32,383 nucleotides of DNA from Cyanobacteriota bacterium (GCA_027620015.1 JAQCGH010000019.1:1-32383); one strand, 5' to 3'. Positions 15,160 through 26,712 are shown, counted from the stretch's first letter. Numbers and translations are program-made. The notes: generated from the letters alone by a model not told the origin.

Positions 15160-17099
15160 TGGTGGTGCAGGTGGGTCAGTTGATCGGCGAGCGGTACCGG
15201 CTTGAACAACGCCTCAGCTCCGCCCCGCTAGGAGAGGCTCCCCAGGGTGAACTCTGGCGGGCTAGTGATCAGCTAGCCGCCGAGGCGCCGATGGCTCTGC
15301 GGCTACTAAGCCCAGACATCGACCCAGCTCAGGCGCGCCAGCTCTGGGGCCGGCTGCAGGGGCTGCTGCATCCCCAGGTACCCCGGCTAGGGGCGGCCAT
15401 CCAGGCCCAGGAGGGTTTGTGGCTGGTGCGCGAATGGCAGGCTGGCCGCATCTATCAACTTCTGCTGCAGGCTCGAGCTGAGCGCCAATTGGTGTTCGGT
15501 GCCGGCGAGGTGCTGCTGCTGCTGCGCCAGCTGCTGCCGGTGCTGGCTGTGTTGCATAGCCAGGAGCTGGTTCACGGCGACCTCAGCCCCGCCAACCTGT
15601 TGCGCCGTGACAGCGATGGGCTGCCGGTGCTGCTCGATTTCGGCCTGGTGGCAGGCACGGCCGCGGCCACCCCGGGCTACGCCCCGCCCGAGCGGGTTCA
15701 GCTCGCCGAGCCCGAGCCCTGGATGGACCTGCATGCCCTCGGGGTGGTAGCGCTGGTACTGCTGAGCGGTGATAAGCCCGCTCGGCTGCTGGATCCGGTC
15801 ACCATGACTTGGCGATGGCCGGCGGCCCTCAGTGCTGAACAGGCCTTGCTGACCCAAATCGGCCGCCTGCTGGAACGTAAGCCGGGCAAGCGCTTTGCCT
15901 CCGCCTCCCAGGCCCTGGCTGCCTTTCAGGCCATATCCATGCCGGAAAGTACAGGCCCGGTGCCCCGCGCCGACCGCACCGTCGCCTTGGTGCCACCCCC
16001 CCCTCCAGCAGCACCAGTAGCTCTTGCTGAACCCATTCCGGAGGTGCCCCCAGCAGCGTTGCGCAGCCGCTTGGAGGAGCGCGAGGAGGTTGCGGAAGGA
16101 GGCGTCTGGCCGGTTGTGATTGCTCTAGTGCTATCGGCCGTAGTGGGCACTGCCCTGGGCTGGTGGTGGCTGAGCCGTGGACGCTTGTCCCTGCCCACTC
16201 CCGATGCTGCGCTGCAGTTGCCCAACAGCCTGCCGCCCGCAGAGGTGGACCAGCGCCAGCAGCTGCTCAACCGGCTGCGGGCCATGCAGGTGGATCGAGG
16301 CTGGTTCTTGAAGTTGGTGGATGCCAGCCTGCTAGCCCAATTCCCGGAGCGGGGCGGACGACTGCCCAGCGATTCCCTAGACGACTCCCCCCTGCGCAAG
16401 ATTTGGAATGAGCTTGCAGAGGAGTGGCTGGCTCGGGTGGAGCAGCTACCCCTAGAGATTCGGCGCCGCTTGGGTTCTTACACAAACGGCGACTGGGAGC
16501 GGCGTCAGCAAACCCTGCTCAATCAGGGGCTCAGCTCAGCTGTGTTGCGTCAATTGGTGTCTGGCAGTGCCCAGAGCCTGCTGCCTGGGGCCCCCGGGGC
16601 TGACATCCCTGCCGAGCCCTTTCGCCAGCTGTGGTACGCCGCGGCGGAGCAGGGCCTAGCCAACGTGCAGATCGAGGCGATTCAGACTCAGGGGAGGGCA
16701 ACTCAGGTGATTTCAGCTCAGGTGGAGGCCGGTGGTGCCCGGCTGTTTCCGGTGCGGTTGCCGCCAGGCTTTCGCCTGGTGCTGGGCGTGAACGGCTCGC
16801 CCTTGATGCAAATGAGTGTGTTTAGTGCTGATGGCGAGCTGCTGGAAGCTAGGGGCCCCCTGAGGGTTGTCAGTTTGGGGGTCCAGAAGAACTCCCCAGT
16901 GCAGCTGCTGGTAACCAACGACGGCGTTGCGCCTGCCCTGATCACCCTGTCGCTGCGCGCTGATCCGCCCTCTGTTGAGCCGCCGCCGCTAGCGGACCCC
17001 GATCGCTCACTGCAGGTGCCGGCGGGCCAGCTGCAACCTTCCCAGGCCCCGGCCGATCCCCTGCCACCTGTGCCACCTGCGCCACCGCAAGTGAACTGA
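15159..17099 (+). CDS. Membrane-anchored protein kinase-like protein, degenerate
   Basis: A 646-residue bitopic protein. The N-terminal kinase-like domain (about 8-258) keeps the catalytic loop VHGDLSPANLL (His139, Asp141) and DFG (160-162), plus GYAPPERV as an APE-like motif. It lacks a recognisable glycine loop, and the usual beta-3 lysine position reads ALRLL (Arg48). A proline-rich linker leads to a transmembrane helix at about 317-338 (VVIALVLSAVVGTALGWWWL), then an outer domain of about 300 residues of unknown type with a proline-rich tail. Its ATG overlaps the cysteine-synthase-like stop, so the two are translationally coupled. It could be a pseudokinase or an atypical kinase. Confidence 0.8.
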   Translation: MVVQVGQLIGERYRLEQRLSSAPLGEAPQGELWRASDQLAAEAPMALRLLSPDIDPAQARQLWGRLQGLLHPQVPRLGAAIQAQEGLWLVREWQAGRIYQLLLQARAERQLVFGAGEVLLLLRQLLPVLAVLHSQELVHGDLSPANLLRRDSDGLPVLLDFGLVAGTAAATPGYAPPERVQLAEPEPWMDLHALGVVALVLLSGDKPARLLDPVTMTWRWPAALSAEQALLTQIGRLLERKPGKRFASASQALAAFQAISMPESTGPVPRADRTVALVPPPPPAAPVALAEPIPEVPPAALRSRLEEREEVAEGGVWPVVIALVLSAVVGTALGWWWLSRGRLSLPTPDAALQLPNSLPPAEVDQRQQLLNRLRAMQVDRGWFLKLVDASLLAQFPERGGRLPSDSLDDSPLRKIWNELAEEWLARVEQLPLEIRRRLGSYTNGDWERRQQTLLNQGLSSAVLRQLVSGSAQSLLPGAPGADIPAEPFRQLWYAAAEQGLANVQIEAIQTQGRATQVISAQVEAGGARLFPVRLPPGFRLVLGVNGSPLMQMSVFSADGELLEARGPLRVVSLGVQKNSPVQLLVTNDGVAPALITLSLRADPPSVEPPPLADPDRSLQVPAGQLQPSQAPADPLPPVPPAPPQVN

Positions 17100-17107
17100 C
17101 TCCAGCC

Positions 17108-17133
17108 GGGGTGGTTGAGGTGTTGCCCGCCCC
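17108..17133. terminator. Possible hairpin terminator between the kinase-like gene and smpB
   Basis: GGGGTGG (17108-17114) can pair with CCGCCCC (17127-17133), with one G-T wobble and a 12-base loop. It lies between convergent genes. There is no long T-run, so it is a weak candidate. Confidence 0.3.
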
Positions 17134-17143
17134 AGCCTTTAAA

Positions 17144-17641
17144 TCAGAGTCTGGCGATCGCAGCCTTGGCGTCTTTGATGTCCTGCTTGCGCCTCTCCTC
17201 GTGGCGCTTGTCGTGCAGCTTGCGGCCCTTGGCCAGCCCGATTGTCAGCTTGATCCAGGAGCCCTTGAGGTGCAGGTTTAGGGGGATCAGGGTGAGGCCT
17301 TTTTGGTCTAGGGAAATCCGCAATTTGTCAATTTCGCGACGGTGGGCTAGCAATTTGCGCACCCGCAGCGGCTCGTGGTTAAAAAACGCGCTTGCGTGGC
17401 TATGGGGAGAAATATGCACGTTGTGCAGCTGCAGTTCTCCCTTGCGAATCAGGCAGAAGCCATCGCGCAGGTTTGATTGCCCGGCCCGGATCGACTTCAC
17501 CTCGGTACCAAATAGCTCCAGGCCACACTCCAGGGTTTCCAGAATTTCGTATTGATGCCGGGCAAAGCGGTTGTCTGCCAGCAGCTTGTTGGCAGCATCG
17601 CGCTGGGCCTTAGCGCTCTTCTTACCACCGCCCTTGGCCAT
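17144..17641 (-). CDS. smpB: SsrA-binding protein SmpB
   Basis: A 165-residue partner of tmRNA in rescuing stalled ribosomes. Family features: [20 protein letters not shown] at the N-terminal core, [29 protein letters not shown], and the basic tail [18 protein letters not shown] that enters the mRNA channel. The start [20 protein letters not shown] is lysine-rich as usual. It diverges from ruvB with a 62-base gap and converges on the kinase-like gene. Confidence 0.96.
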   Translation of the reverse strand: MAKGGGKKSAKAQRDAANKLLADNRFARHQYEILETLECGLELFGTEVKSIRAGQSNLRDGFCLIRKGELQLHNVHISPHSHASAFFNHEPLRVRKLLAHRREIDKLRISLDQKGLTLIPLNLHLKGSWIKLTIGLAKGRKLHDKRHEERRKQDIKDAKAAIARL

Positions 17642-17703
17642 CGCTGCTCCGCAACCGTCCCCTTGGACTCCCGACCCTAGGGAGCCCCCGGTACCCTCGC
17701 TGC

Positions 17704-18786
17704 ATGGCCATCGTCTCCTCGGGATCCTCGGCTCCTCGCGGCCGCACCAGTCGCGAGGAGCAACCAGCGCGGCTTGTAGACCCTGCCCCCGGGCTAGAGG
17801 AGGCCGCGGCCGCGGTTAGGGGCCTGCCCCGGGAGGACAGTCTTCGCCCCAAGCGCCTTGCCGATTACATCGGTCAGAGCGAGCTCAAGCAAGTACTGGC
17901 CATCGCCGTTGAGGCCACCCGCGCTCGCCAGGAGGCCCTCGACCACGTGCTGCTCTATGGCCCGCCAGGCCTGGGCAAAACCACTATGGCTTTGGTGCTA
18001 GCCGAGGAGCTGGGCGTGCGCTGCCGCATCACCAGCGCCCCGGCCCTGGAGCGCCCCCGCGACATCGTCGGATTACTGGTCAACCTGCAGCCCCACGAGC
18101 TGCTCTTCATCGACGAAATTCATCGGCTCAACCGGTTGGCCGAGGAAATTCTTTATCCAGCGATGGAGGATTACCGCCTCGATCTCACCGTGGGTAAGGG
18201 CACGACGGCGCGCACCCGCAGCCTGGATCTTCCGCCTTTCACGCTTGTTGGCGCCACCACCCGGGCTGGAGCGCTGAGCTCGCCGCTACGGGATCGCTTC
18301 GGCCTGATTCAGAGGCTTGAGTTTTACGGACTCGATGAACTTCAGCAGATTGTGGAGCGGGCCGCGGGCCTGCTCCAGATCAAGCTGGAGGGTGGGGCCT
18401 CCCTGGAAGTTGCCCGCCGCTGTCGCGGTACCCCCCGCATCGCCAACCGCCTGCTGCGTCGGGTGCGCGATGTGGCTTCGGTGCGGGGCCATGGCAGCAT
18501 TAGCGCGCCCCTGGTGGCCGAGGCCCTCAGCCTGCACCGCGTAGACGACCGTGGCCTCGATGCCAGCGACCGGCGCCTGCTCACCTTGATGCTCGAGGGT
18601 TACGGCGGCGGTCCCGTGGGGCTCGACACCCTGGCCGCCGGTCTGGGCGAAGATTCCGCCACCCTCGAAGCGGTGGTGGAACCATATTTGTTGCAGCTCG
18701 GCTTTTTGCAGCGCACCCCACGGGGGCGGCTGGTTACCCCAGCGGGCCGCAACCATTTGGGTTGGCCGGCCGGCGCGGCGGCATGA
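17704..18786 (+). CDS. ruvB: Holliday junction branch-migration ATPase RuvB
   Basis: A 360-residue AAA+ motor that drives branch migration with RuvA. The P-loop GPPGLGKT is at 86-93, Walker [13 protein letters not shown] follows, sensor 1 is in [20 protein letters not shown], and [16 protein letters not shown] (arginine/sensor 2 region) leads to the winged-helix C-terminus with [18 protein letters not shown]. The first ~40 residues are a variable extension common in cyanobacterial RuvB. The usual DEVH/DEIH box is present as DEIH. It starts a rightward run with the TPR gene after 13 bases. Confidence 0.96.
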   Translation: MAIVSSGSSAPRGRTSREEQPARLVDPAPGLEEAAAAVRGLPREDSLRPKRLADYIGQSELKQVLAIAVEATRARQEALDHVLLYGPPGLGKTTMALVLAEELGVRCRITSAPALERPRDIVGLLVNLQPHELLFIDEIHRLNRLAEEILYPAMEDYRLDLTVGKGTTARTRSLDLPPFTLVGATTRAGALSSPLRDRFGLIQRLEFYGLDELQQIVERAAGLLQIKLEGGASLEVARRCRGTPRIANRLLRRVRDVASVRGHGSISAPLVAEALSLHRVDDRGLDASDRRLLTLMLEGYGGGPVGLDTLAAGLGEDSATLEAVVEPYLLQLGFLQRTPRGRLVTPAGRNHLGWPAGAAA

Positions 18787-18799
18787 CCAGGCGCCAACG

Positions 18800-19558
18800 A
18801 TGATCGTCACGCTGTTCTCTTTGCTGCTCGGCCTGCAGCTGCTGCTGCCCCAGCTGTTTGAGCAGGCCCTCAGCGCCAGCCGGCAGGGGCGCTTCGATGA
18901 GGCCCTGCCCCTCTGGAACCAGGTGTTGGAGGTGGCCCCGGAGGATGCGGCGGCCTGGAGTAATCGCGGCAATGTGCAGCTGGCGCTGGGTGATCCCCGC
19001 GCCGCCATCTCTGACCAGACCAAGGCGATGCAGCTCGACGCTGAGAGCCCAGATCCCCACCTCAATCGCGGCACAGCGGAGGAGGCCCTGGGCCAGTGGG
19101 CGGCCGCCGAAGCCGACTACCGCTGGATCCTGGAGCGCGCTCCCAGCGATGAGGGTGAGCCGCGCGCCTCAGCTCTTTACAACCTTGGCAACGTGCAGGG
19201 TTCCCTGGGCGACTGGCAGGAAGCGCGCCATTGCTTTGAAGCCGCTTCTCTGGCCCGGCCAGGCTTTGCCATGGCCCGTTCCAGCGCCGCCTTGGCGGCC
19301 TTCCAGCTGGGTGATCGCGCCGAGGCCGAGCGAGAGCTGCGCAACTTGATCCGCCGCTATCCCCTGTTTGCCGATGCTCGAGCTGGTCTCACGGCGCTGC
19401 TCTGGCAGAAGGGAGCGCGCGGTGAGGCCGAAAGCAACTGGGCTGCCGCTTCCGGCCTTGATCCCCGCTACCGGCAGCAAGAATGGTTGCTTGCTACGCG
19501 GCGCTGGCCCCCGGAGCCGGTGCAAGCGCTGGAGCAGTTCCTCGCTTTGGCCACTTAA
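18800..19558 (+). CDS. TPR repeat protein, membrane- or lumen-directed
   Basis: A 252-residue tetratricopeptide protein. A hydrophobic N-terminal segment (VTLFSLLLGLQLLLPQLF) resembles an uncleaved signal anchor. It is followed by about five TPR units (for example AAWSNRGNVQLALGDPRAAI, PHLNRGTAEEALGQWAAAE and ALYNLGNVQGSLGDWQEARH). TPRs bind partner proteins; no catalytic domain is present and the partner is unknown. It starts 13 bases after ruvB and ends four bases before the M20 amidohydrolase, so it is probably cotranscribed with both. Confidence 0.87.
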   Translation: MIVTLFSLLLGLQLLLPQLFEQALSASRQGRFDEALPLWNQVLEVAPEDAAAWSNRGNVQLALGDPRAAISDQTKAMQLDAESPDPHLNRGTAEEALGQWAAAEADYRWILERAPSDEGEPRASALYNLGNVQGSLGDWQEARHCFEAASLARPGFAMARSSAALAAFQLGDRAEAERELRNLIRRYPLFADARAGLTALLWQKGARGEAESNWAAASGLDPRYRQQEWLLATRRWPPEPVQALEQFLALAT

Positions 19559-19562
19559 GACG

Positions 19563-20771
19563 ATGGAGATGCTCCAGAGCTTGAACTGGCATGCCCTTGG
19601 GCTTGAGCAGGCCCTGGCAGAGGTACTGCCGGAGCTAATCCAACTTCGGCGTCACATCCATCGTCATCCCGAGCTCAGCGGCCATGAGCAGCAGACCGCT
19701 GCCCTGGTGTCTGGTGAGCTGCGGCGCTGGGGCTGGCAGGTGCGGGAGGGCGTTGGCCGCACCGGCGTGCTGGCGGAGCTGGGCCCGGCAGGGCCGCTGG
19801 TGGCCATGCGGGTGGATATGGATGCCCTGCCCTTGGAGGAGCGCACCGGCCTCGACTATGCCTCCATCCAACAAGGATTAATGCATGCTTGCGGACACGA
19901 CATGCACACCGCAGTTGGACTGGGGGTGGCCTACCTGCTGGCGGAGCTTGGTGAGCGCCACCCTGAGCTGCTCACGGCCAGGGTGCGACTGTTGTTTCAG
20001 CCTGCTGAGGAAACGGCTCAGGGTGCGGCCTGGATGAAGGCCGATGGTGCTATGGACGGTGTGGCAGCCCTGTTTGGCGTCCATGTGTTTCCCAGCCTGG
20101 CGGCTGGCACGATCGGCGTGCGCAGCGGCAGCCTTACGGCGGCGGCCGGTGAGCTGGAGGTGGAGGTGCTGGGCGAGGGCGGCCATGGCGCCCGGCCCCA
20201 CCAGAGCACAGATGCCATTTGGATTGCGGCGCGGGTGGTGAGTGGCCTGCAGGAGGCGATCAGTCGTCGCCTTGATGCCTTGCATCCGGTGGTGGTGAGT
20301 TTCGGGCGGATCGAGGGCGGCAAGGCCTTTAATGTGATCGCCGACCATGTGCGCTTGCTCGGTACGGTGCGTTGCCTCGATACCGACCTGCACGCTCAAT
20401 TGCCTGGCTGGATCGAAGACACGGTGCAGGCTATCTGCCGCGGCCATGGCGGCGAGGCCAGGGTGCGCTACCGAGTGATTTCACCACCTGTGCACAACGA
20501 CCCGGCTCTCACCGAATTGGTTGCCGAAGCTGGGGTGGAGTTGCTGGGCCGCCCCCAGGTGCAATGGCTTGAGCAACCGTCTTTGGGAGCAGAAGATTTC
20601 GCCGAATTGCTCGATGGCACTCGCGGCACCATGTTTCGATTGGGGGTGGCGGGGCCCCAGGGATGCACGCCGTTGCACAGCAATAGCTTCGCCCCCGACG
20701 AAGGAGCCCTGCCGGTGGGCATTGGCGTGCTCACCTTGAGCCTGCTGCGCTGGATGGAGCGGCGCCCGTGA
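19563..20771 (+). CDS. M20 family amidohydrolase (N-acyl-L-amino-acid / IAA-amino-acid hydrolase type)
   Basis: A 402-residue metal-dependent hydrolase of the M20D group, which splits N-acyl or indole-acetyl amino acids and related amides. Seen: LRRHIHRHPELSGHE (28-42), AMRVDMDALPLEE (81-93), the metal-binding HACGHDMHT (108-116, with Cys110, His112), LFQPAEETAQG (145-154), EGGHGARPHQSTDA in the dimerisation domain, and SLGAEDFAELL near the end. The frame is open to 19368 but only the ATG at 19563 gives the family N-terminus. Its last codons overlap the next gene (GTGA). Substrate unknown. Confidence 0.9.
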   Translation: MEMLQSLNWHALGLEQALAEVLPELIQLRRHIHRHPELSGHEQQTAALVSGELRRWGWQVREGVGRTGVLAELGPAGPLVAMRVDMDALPLEERTGLDYASIQQGLMHACGHDMHTAVGLGVAYLLAELGERHPELLTARVRLLFQPAEETAQGAAWMKADGAMDGVAALFGVHVFPSLAAGTIGVRSGSLTAAAGELEVEVLGEGGHGARPHQSTDAIWIAARVVSGLQEAISRRLDALHPVVVSFGRIEGGKAFNVIADHVRLLGTVRCLDTDLHAQLPGWIEDTVQAICRGHGGEARVRYRVISPPVHNDPALTELVAEAGVELLGRPQVQWLEQPSLGAEDFAELLDGTRGTMFRLGVAGPQGCTPLHSNSFAPDEGALPVGIGVLTLSLLRWMERRP

Positions 20772-20986
20772 AGCAAAGGCCCTGGCTGGGGGTGATGCTG
20801 GCTCTCTCCTCTCCCCTGTTGATCCTGCTGGCGCTGCTGGTACTGCTGCAGCGCCGCGGTGTCGATCGGATTCCAGCTCTGCCAGCGCTGCTAATCGGTA
20901 TGGGTTTACTTGTTAGCAGTGCTCTGCTGCGGCGGCGACGGCGGCGCGAACTGCTGGCGGCCTTGCGCCACGATGGTGAACTATGA
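20768..20986 (+). CDS. Small two-helix membrane protein of unknown function
   Basis: A 72-residue protein with two clear hydrophobic segments (LGVMLALSSPLLILLALLVL and IPALPALLIGMGLLVSSALL) followed by a run of arginines and a charged tail; I predict a hairpin in the membrane with the basic loop and tail in the cytoplasm. It starts with GTG overlapping the M20 stop and its stop overlaps the ATG of the HEAT-repeat gene, so all three are translationally coupled. I do not recognise a family. Confidence 0.7.
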   Translation: MKQRPWLGVMLALSSPLLILLALLVLLQRRGVDRIPALPALLIGMGLLVSSALLRRRRRRELLAALRHDGEL

Positions 20987-21573
20987 CCAACTCCTCCCCC
21001 GACCTTGCGGCCCTTCGTGAGGCTATTACTTGTGGAGACCCCAGCCGGGCCATGCCGGCCCTGGTCGGTTTGCGTGAGGTGCCTGTGGAGCAGGCCGTGC
21101 CTTTACTGCTGCTCGGGCTGGAGCAGAGCGTTTTCATAGTGCGCTCGCTCAGCTGCGCTGGTCTTGGGGTGAAGCAAAACGAGGCCAGCTGGAAGGCGCT
21201 GGTGGCTGCAATGCAGGGCGATCAGGATGCCAACGTGCGGGCTGAAGCGGCCAACTCCCTGGTGAGCCACTCCCTCGAGCGGGCCTGGCCCCTACTGCGT
21301 GATTTGTTCGCAGCCGAGCAGCAGTGGTTGGTGCGCTGCAGCATCCTTTCGGCTCTGGCTGAGCAGCCAAAGATTGATCCAGCCTGGTTGCTGGAGTTGG
21401 CGTCGATGGCGATCACAGACGTCGATGGCACGGTGCGAGTGGGGGGCACCGAGGTCCTGGCCCGCCTCGTGAGTGAGCATGGCGATGCCGATGCCCGGGT
21501 CCTATTGCAGCAGCTTCAGTCCGACCTCGATCACCGGGTGGTAGCTGCGGCGCTTAATGGTCTGCACAGCTAG
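20983..21573 (+). CDS. HEAT-repeat protein (PBS lyase HEAT-like)
   Basis: A 196-residue all-helical repeat protein. Repeating units of about 31-36 residues are visible, for example ALVGLREVPVEQAVPLLLLG, ANVRAEAANSLVSHSLERAW, QWLVRCSILSALAEQPKID, and GTVRVGGTEVLARLVSEHG. Such proteins in cyanobacteria include phycobilin lyases (CpcE/F type) and NblB-like bilisome factors, but short HEAT proteins have varied roles and no lyase-specific residue is recognisable here. Its ATG overlaps the previous stop (ATGA). The thiC riboswitch begins 12 bases after its stop. Confidence 0.82.
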   Translation: MTNSSPDLAALREAITCGDPSRAMPALVGLREVPVEQAVPLLLLGLEQSVFIVRSLSCAGLGVKQNEASWKALVAAMQGDQDANVRAEAANSLVSHSLERAWPLLRDLFAAEQQWLVRCSILSALAEQPKIDPAWLLELASMAITDVDGTVRVGGTEVLARLVSEHGDADARVLLQQLQSDLDHRVVAAALNGLHS

Positions 21574-21584
21574 GTTGGATAAGT

Positions 21585-23120
<1,536 letters not shown>

Positions 23121-23130
23121 GTTGGCATAA

Positions 23131-23158
23131 AAAAGCCCCGCCCAAAGGCGGGGCTTTT
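23131..23158. terminator. Bidirectional intrinsic terminator between thiC and tkt
   Basis: A perfect 12-base inverted repeat, AAAAGCCCCGCC (23131-23142) and GGCGGGGCTTTT (23147-23158), encloses a 4-base loop. A T-run ends the stem on one strand and an A-run on the other, so it can stop both thiC and the convergent tkt transcript. Confidence 0.93.
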
Positions 23159-23172
23159 GAGTAACTGTTGAA

Positions 23173-25179
23173 TCAGCCCAGACCTTTTGCAGTTGCCACC
23201 ACGTTTTCCACGGTGAAGCCAAACTTCTCGAGGCAAATCGGACCGGGGGCCGAAGCGCCGAAGCGGTCGATCGAGATGCAGGCTCCATCGAAGCCGGTGT
23301 ACTTGTGCCAGCCGAAGGAGCTCAAGGCCTCTACTACCACGCGCTTGCGCACGGAGGCGGGCAGCACGCTTTCGCGATAAGTGGCATCTTGCTCTTCAAA
23401 CAGCTCCACACAGGGCATCGACACGACGCGGACGTTTTTGCCCTCAGCCCTGAGCTCGGTTGCGGCTTTGGTGCAGAGTTCCAATTCGGTGCCGGTGCCG
23501 ATAAGGATTAACTCTGGGGTGCCATTGCTGTCTTCGAGGATGTAACCACCTTTTGCCACATGGGCTGCCGCCGAACCGGCCTGATTGGCCATGGCTTGGC
23601 GGCTGAGGGCAAGCACCGTGGGTCGCTTGCGATTAGTTACGGCTACTTGGTATGCGCCCATGGTTTCGTTGCCGTCGCCGGGGCGAATCACCAGCAAGTT
23701 GGGGATGGCGCGTAGGTTTGCAAGGGTTTCCACCGGCTGGTGGGTGGGGCCGTCTTCGCCTAGGCCAATTGAGTCGTGGGTGAGCACATAGATGCAGCCA
23801 AGCTCGCTCAGGGCCGAAAGGCGCATAGCGCCGATCATGTAGCCCGCAAAAACCAGGAAGGTGCCGCCGTAGGGAATCAGGCCGCTGCCGTGGTATGCGA
23901 TGCCGTTCATGATCGCTGCCATGGCGTGTTCCCTTACGCCGAAGTGCAGATAGCGGTTTGATTCCGCGCCTTTCTGGAAACTAGCTTCGCCCTTGATGTC
24001 TGTGAGGTTGGAGTGAGTTAAATCTGCGGAGCCACCGATCAATTCAGGAAGGTTGGGTCCGAATGCATTTAGTGCGTTATACGAGTGCATTCGAGTAGCC
24101 AACCCCTTGTCTGAAGGGGTAAAGCTCGGCAGGGAAGCATCCCAGCCTTTGGGAAGTTCGCCGCGCAACTGGCGCTCAAATTCAGCTGCTTCAGCTGGGT
24201 ATCTAGTGCGGTATGTGGAGAGGGTGCCATTCCAGGCAGTTTCAAGAGCAGCGCCACGGCTGATGGCCTGGCGCCAGTGGTCGTATGAGTCTTGGGGAAC
24301 CTCGAATTCGACGTAGCTCCAGTCGAGCGCTTTACGAGTCAGTTCGGCCTCTTCAGCTCCGATGGCTGCGCCGTGAATGCCCGCCGTATTGGCCTTGTTT
24401 GGGGAGCCGTAGCCGATCGTGGTTGTCACCTTGATCAAGCTGGGCTTATCGGTGACAGCCTTTGCGGCCTCAATCGCCTGGGCAATGGCAGCCACATCGG
24501 TGTTGCCATCGGGCACGTGCTGAACATGCCAGCCGTAGGCCTCATAGCGCTTCAGCACGTCCTCGGTGAAGGACACGGCAGTGTCACCGTCGATGGTTAT
24601 GTGGTTGTCGTCGTAGAGGGCAATCAATTTGCCCAGTCCCAGGTGGCCGGCTAGGGAGGCGGCTTCACCGCTCACGCCTTCTTGGTTGCAACCGTCGCCC
24701 ATGATCACGTAGGTGTAGTGATCAACCAGGTCGCAGCCGGGCTTATTGAACTTTGCGGCCAAGTGTGCCTCGGCGATAGCCAGGCCAACTGCGTTCGAGA
24801 TGCCCTGACCCAGGGGGCCAGTTGTCACCTCAACGCCAGCTGTTTCGAAGGTTTCAGGGTGGCCAGGGGTTCGGCTACCCCATTGGCGAAACTGCTTGAT
24901 ATCTTCGATGGTCACCGAGTCGTAGCCGCTGAGGTGCAGCAAGGCGTACAGCAACATGCAGCCGTGGCCAGCCGAGAGCACGAAGCGATCCCGGTTAAAC
25001 CACTTGGGGTTCTTGGGGTTGTGCTTGAGCACCTTGTCCCACAGGGCAAAGGCCATGGGCGCGCATCCCATAGGAAGGCCGGGGTGGCCTGAATTGCTCT
25101 TGTTGACCGCGTCGATCGCCAGGAAGCGGATGCTGTTAATGCAGAGCGATTCGACGGATGTGGAAGGAGCGGCGACCAT
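23173..25179 (-). CDS. tkt: Transketolase
   Basis: Calvin-cycle and pentose-phosphate enzyme moving two-carbon units with TPP. The 668-residue protein begins [20 protein letters not shown]; thiamine-binding motifs follow: [10 protein letters not shown] near 28-37, [14 protein letters not shown], the [20 protein letters not shown] pattern, and [13 protein letters not shown] plus [12 protein letters not shown] in the second half. The ATG at 25179 is the usual start; the frame opens upstream to 25257 inside the fabF 3' end. It is the last gene of acpP-fabF-tkt, 34 bases after fabF. Confidence 0.97.
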   Translation of the reverse strand: MVAAPSTSVESLCINSIRFLAIDAVNKSNSGHPGLPMGCAPMAFALWDKVLKHNPKNPKWFNRDRFVLSAGHGCMLLYALLHLSGYDSVTIEDIKQFRQWGSRTPGHPETFETAGVEVTTGPLGQGISNAVGLAIAEAHLAAKFNKPGCDLVDHYTYVIMGDGCNQEGVSGEAASLAGHLGLGKLIALYDDNHITIDGDTAVSFTEDVLKRYEAYGWHVQHVPDGNTDVAAIAQAIEAAKAVTDKPSLIKVTTTIGYGSPNKANTAGIHGAAIGAEEAELTRKALDWSYVEFEVPQDSYDHWRQAISRGAALETAWNGTLSTYRTRYPAEAAEFERQLRGELPKGWDASLPSFTPSDKGLATRMHSYNALNAFGPNLPELIGGSADLTHSNLTDIKGEASFQKGAESNRYLHFGVREHAMAAIMNGIAYHGSGLIPYGGTFLVFAGYMIGAMRLSALSELGCIYVLTHDSIGLGEDGPTHQPVETLANLRAIPNLLVIRPGDGNETMGAYQVAVTNRKRPTVLALSRQAMANQAGSAAAHVAKGGYILEDSNGTPELILIGTGTELELCTKAATELRAEGKNVRVVSMPCVELFEEQDATYRESVLPASVRKRVVVEALSSFGWHKYTGFDGACISIDRFGASAPGPICLEKFGFTVENVVATAKGLG

Positions 25180-25213
25180 GGCTAAGGCAGTTGGGGGAGT
25201 GGGAGGAGGAGGT

Positions 25214-26461
25214 TTACGCCATGCGGCGGAACGCCAGGCAGACGTTGTGACCGCCAAATCCGAAGGAATTGGAGAGCACTACGTTGAGGGTGTGTTCCCT
25301 GGCCTGGTTGGGAACCACATCCAGATCACAGGCCGGATCTGGATTTTGGTAATTGATGGTAGGCGGCACCAGGTTGTGCTTAATAGCCAGCACAGCTGCG
25401 ACCGCCTCAATGCCGCCACTGCCACCAAGGAGGTGGCCGGTCATTGATTTAGTTGAGCTCACGGGTATCCGATAAGCCCGATCCCCAAGGGCACTCTTGA
25501 TGGCGGAGGTTTCATTACTGTCGTTGGCCTGGGTGCTGGTGCCGTGGGCATTGATGTAATCCACGGCTTCTCGATCAAGCCGGGCGTCCTTGAGAGCAAG
25601 ACGTATGGCTTCAGCACCACCAACGCCTCCTGGGGAAGGTGAAGTGATGTGGTGCGCGTCGCAGGTCATGCCGTAGCCCACCACCTCCGCCAGGATCTGG
25701 GCACCACGAGCTTGGGCGTGCTCCAGGCTCTCGAGCACAATTACTCCTGCGCCTTCGCCGATCACGAAACCGTTGCGCTCGGCGTCGAAGGGGCGACTGG
25801 CCGTGCTGGGGTCGTCGTTGCGAAAGGAAAGCGCCTTAGCGCTGGCAAACCCCGCTACCCCCAAAGGGGTAATGGCCGATTCGGCGCCACCAGCGACCAT
25901 CACGTCGGCCAGGCCTAGCTGGATAAATCTGTATGCATCACCGATGGCATTGGAGCCGGCGGCGCAGGCGGTTGCAACTGCGCTACTGGGTCCCTTGGCT
26001 CCCAAAGCAATCGCCGTGAGACCAGTCGCCATATTTGGGATCATCATCGGCACGCAGAACGGACTAACCCGATCTGGGCCCCGATCCTTGAGCACTTGGG
26101 CTTGGGTTTCCATCATCAACAGGCCACCGACGCCGGAGCCGATGGCTGTGCCGACCCGGTGTTGGTTGGACTCATCAATAGTGAGTTCCGCATGCGCAAC
26201 TGCTTGCTTGGCTGCGATTACCCCAAACTGGCAAAAGCGATCCCAGCGCTTGGATTCCTTCAGCCCAAGCCAGATGGAGGGATCGAAATCTTTTACTTCA
26301 GCCGCGAAGCGACAGGGATGGCGACTGGCATCAAAAAGAGTGATCCCCGCCACGCCGTTGCGCGCCGTGCTCAGACCCTCCCAGTAGCTGGTGACGTCGT
26401 TACCGATCGGTGTGATCGCGCCGAGACCGGTTACGACGACGCGCTGGAGACCCTGCACCAT
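25214..26461 (-). CDS. fabF: 3-oxoacyl-[acyl-carrier-protein] synthase II (KAS II)
   Basis: Condenses malonyl-ACP with growing acyl-ACP in fatty-acid elongation. The 415-residue protein has the thiolase-fold signatures: active-site Cys in [13 protein letters not shown], the catalytic His in [11 protein letters not shown], Lys and second His in [15 protein letters not shown], and the closing NSFGFGGHN. Length and architecture are those of cyanobacterial FabF. It starts eight bases after acpP on the same strand, which is the usual acpP-fabF arrangement. Confidence 0.97.
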   Translation of the reverse strand: MVQGLQRVVVTGLGAITPIGNDVTSYWEGLSTARNGVAGITLFDASRHPCRFAAEVKDFDPSIWLGLKESKRWDRFCQFGVIAAKQAVAHAELTIDESNQHRVGTAIGSGVGGLLMMETQAQVLKDRGPDRVSPFCVPMMIPNMATGLTAIALGAKGPSSAVATACAAGSNAIGDAYRFIQLGLADVMVAGGAESAITPLGVAGFASAKALSFRNDDPSTASRPFDAERNGFVIGEGAGVIVLESLEHAQARGAQILAEVVGYGMTCDAHHITSPSPGGVGGAEAIRLALKDARLDREAVDYINAHGTSTQANDSNETSAIKSALGDRAYRIPVSSTKSMTGHLLGGSGGIEAVAAVLAIKHNLVPPTINYQNPDPACDLDVVPNQAREHTLNVVLSNSFGFGGHNVCLAFRRMA

Positions 26462-26469
26462 GGGGTGGC

Positions 26470-26712
26470 TCAGGCCTGCTTGTCCTGAATGAACTTGACG
26501 GCATCGCCAACAGTGGTAATGCCTTCGGCAGCTTCGTCAGGAATTTCGATGTCAAAGGCTTCTTCCAGCGCCATGACTAGCTCGACGGTGTCGAGGGAAT
26601 CTGCGCCCAGATCATTCTGGAAGTTGGATTCGGGTTTCACTTCCCCAGCGTCAACGCTGAGCTGCTCGGCAACGATCGAGCGCACCTTCTCGTAGATCGC
26701 TTCCTGTGACAT
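26470..26712 (-). CDS. acpP: Acyl carrier protein
   Basis: An 80-residue acidic carrier protein that holds fatty-acyl intermediates on a phosphopantetheine arm. The attachment site is Ser39 in [18 protein letters not shown]; the rest is a four-helix protein with the expected acidic composition. First gene of the acpP-fabF-tkt run and divergent from psaC. Confidence 0.97.
   Translation of the reverse strand: MSQEAIYEKVRSIVAEQLSVDAGEVKPESNFQNDLGADSLDTVELVMALEEAFDIEIPDEAAEGITTVGDAVKFIQDKQA

Noticed and set aside
17154-17161. HIP1 octamer GCGATCGC
   Set aside because: I noticed it once, in smpB; there is no sign of the enrichment seen in some other cyanobacteria, so it carries no signal here.
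18286-19074. 262-codon minus-strand open frame across ruvB and the TPR gene
   Set aside because: It is antisense to two well-supported genes and its translation has low-complexity, non-conserved character typical of GC-rich shadow frames.
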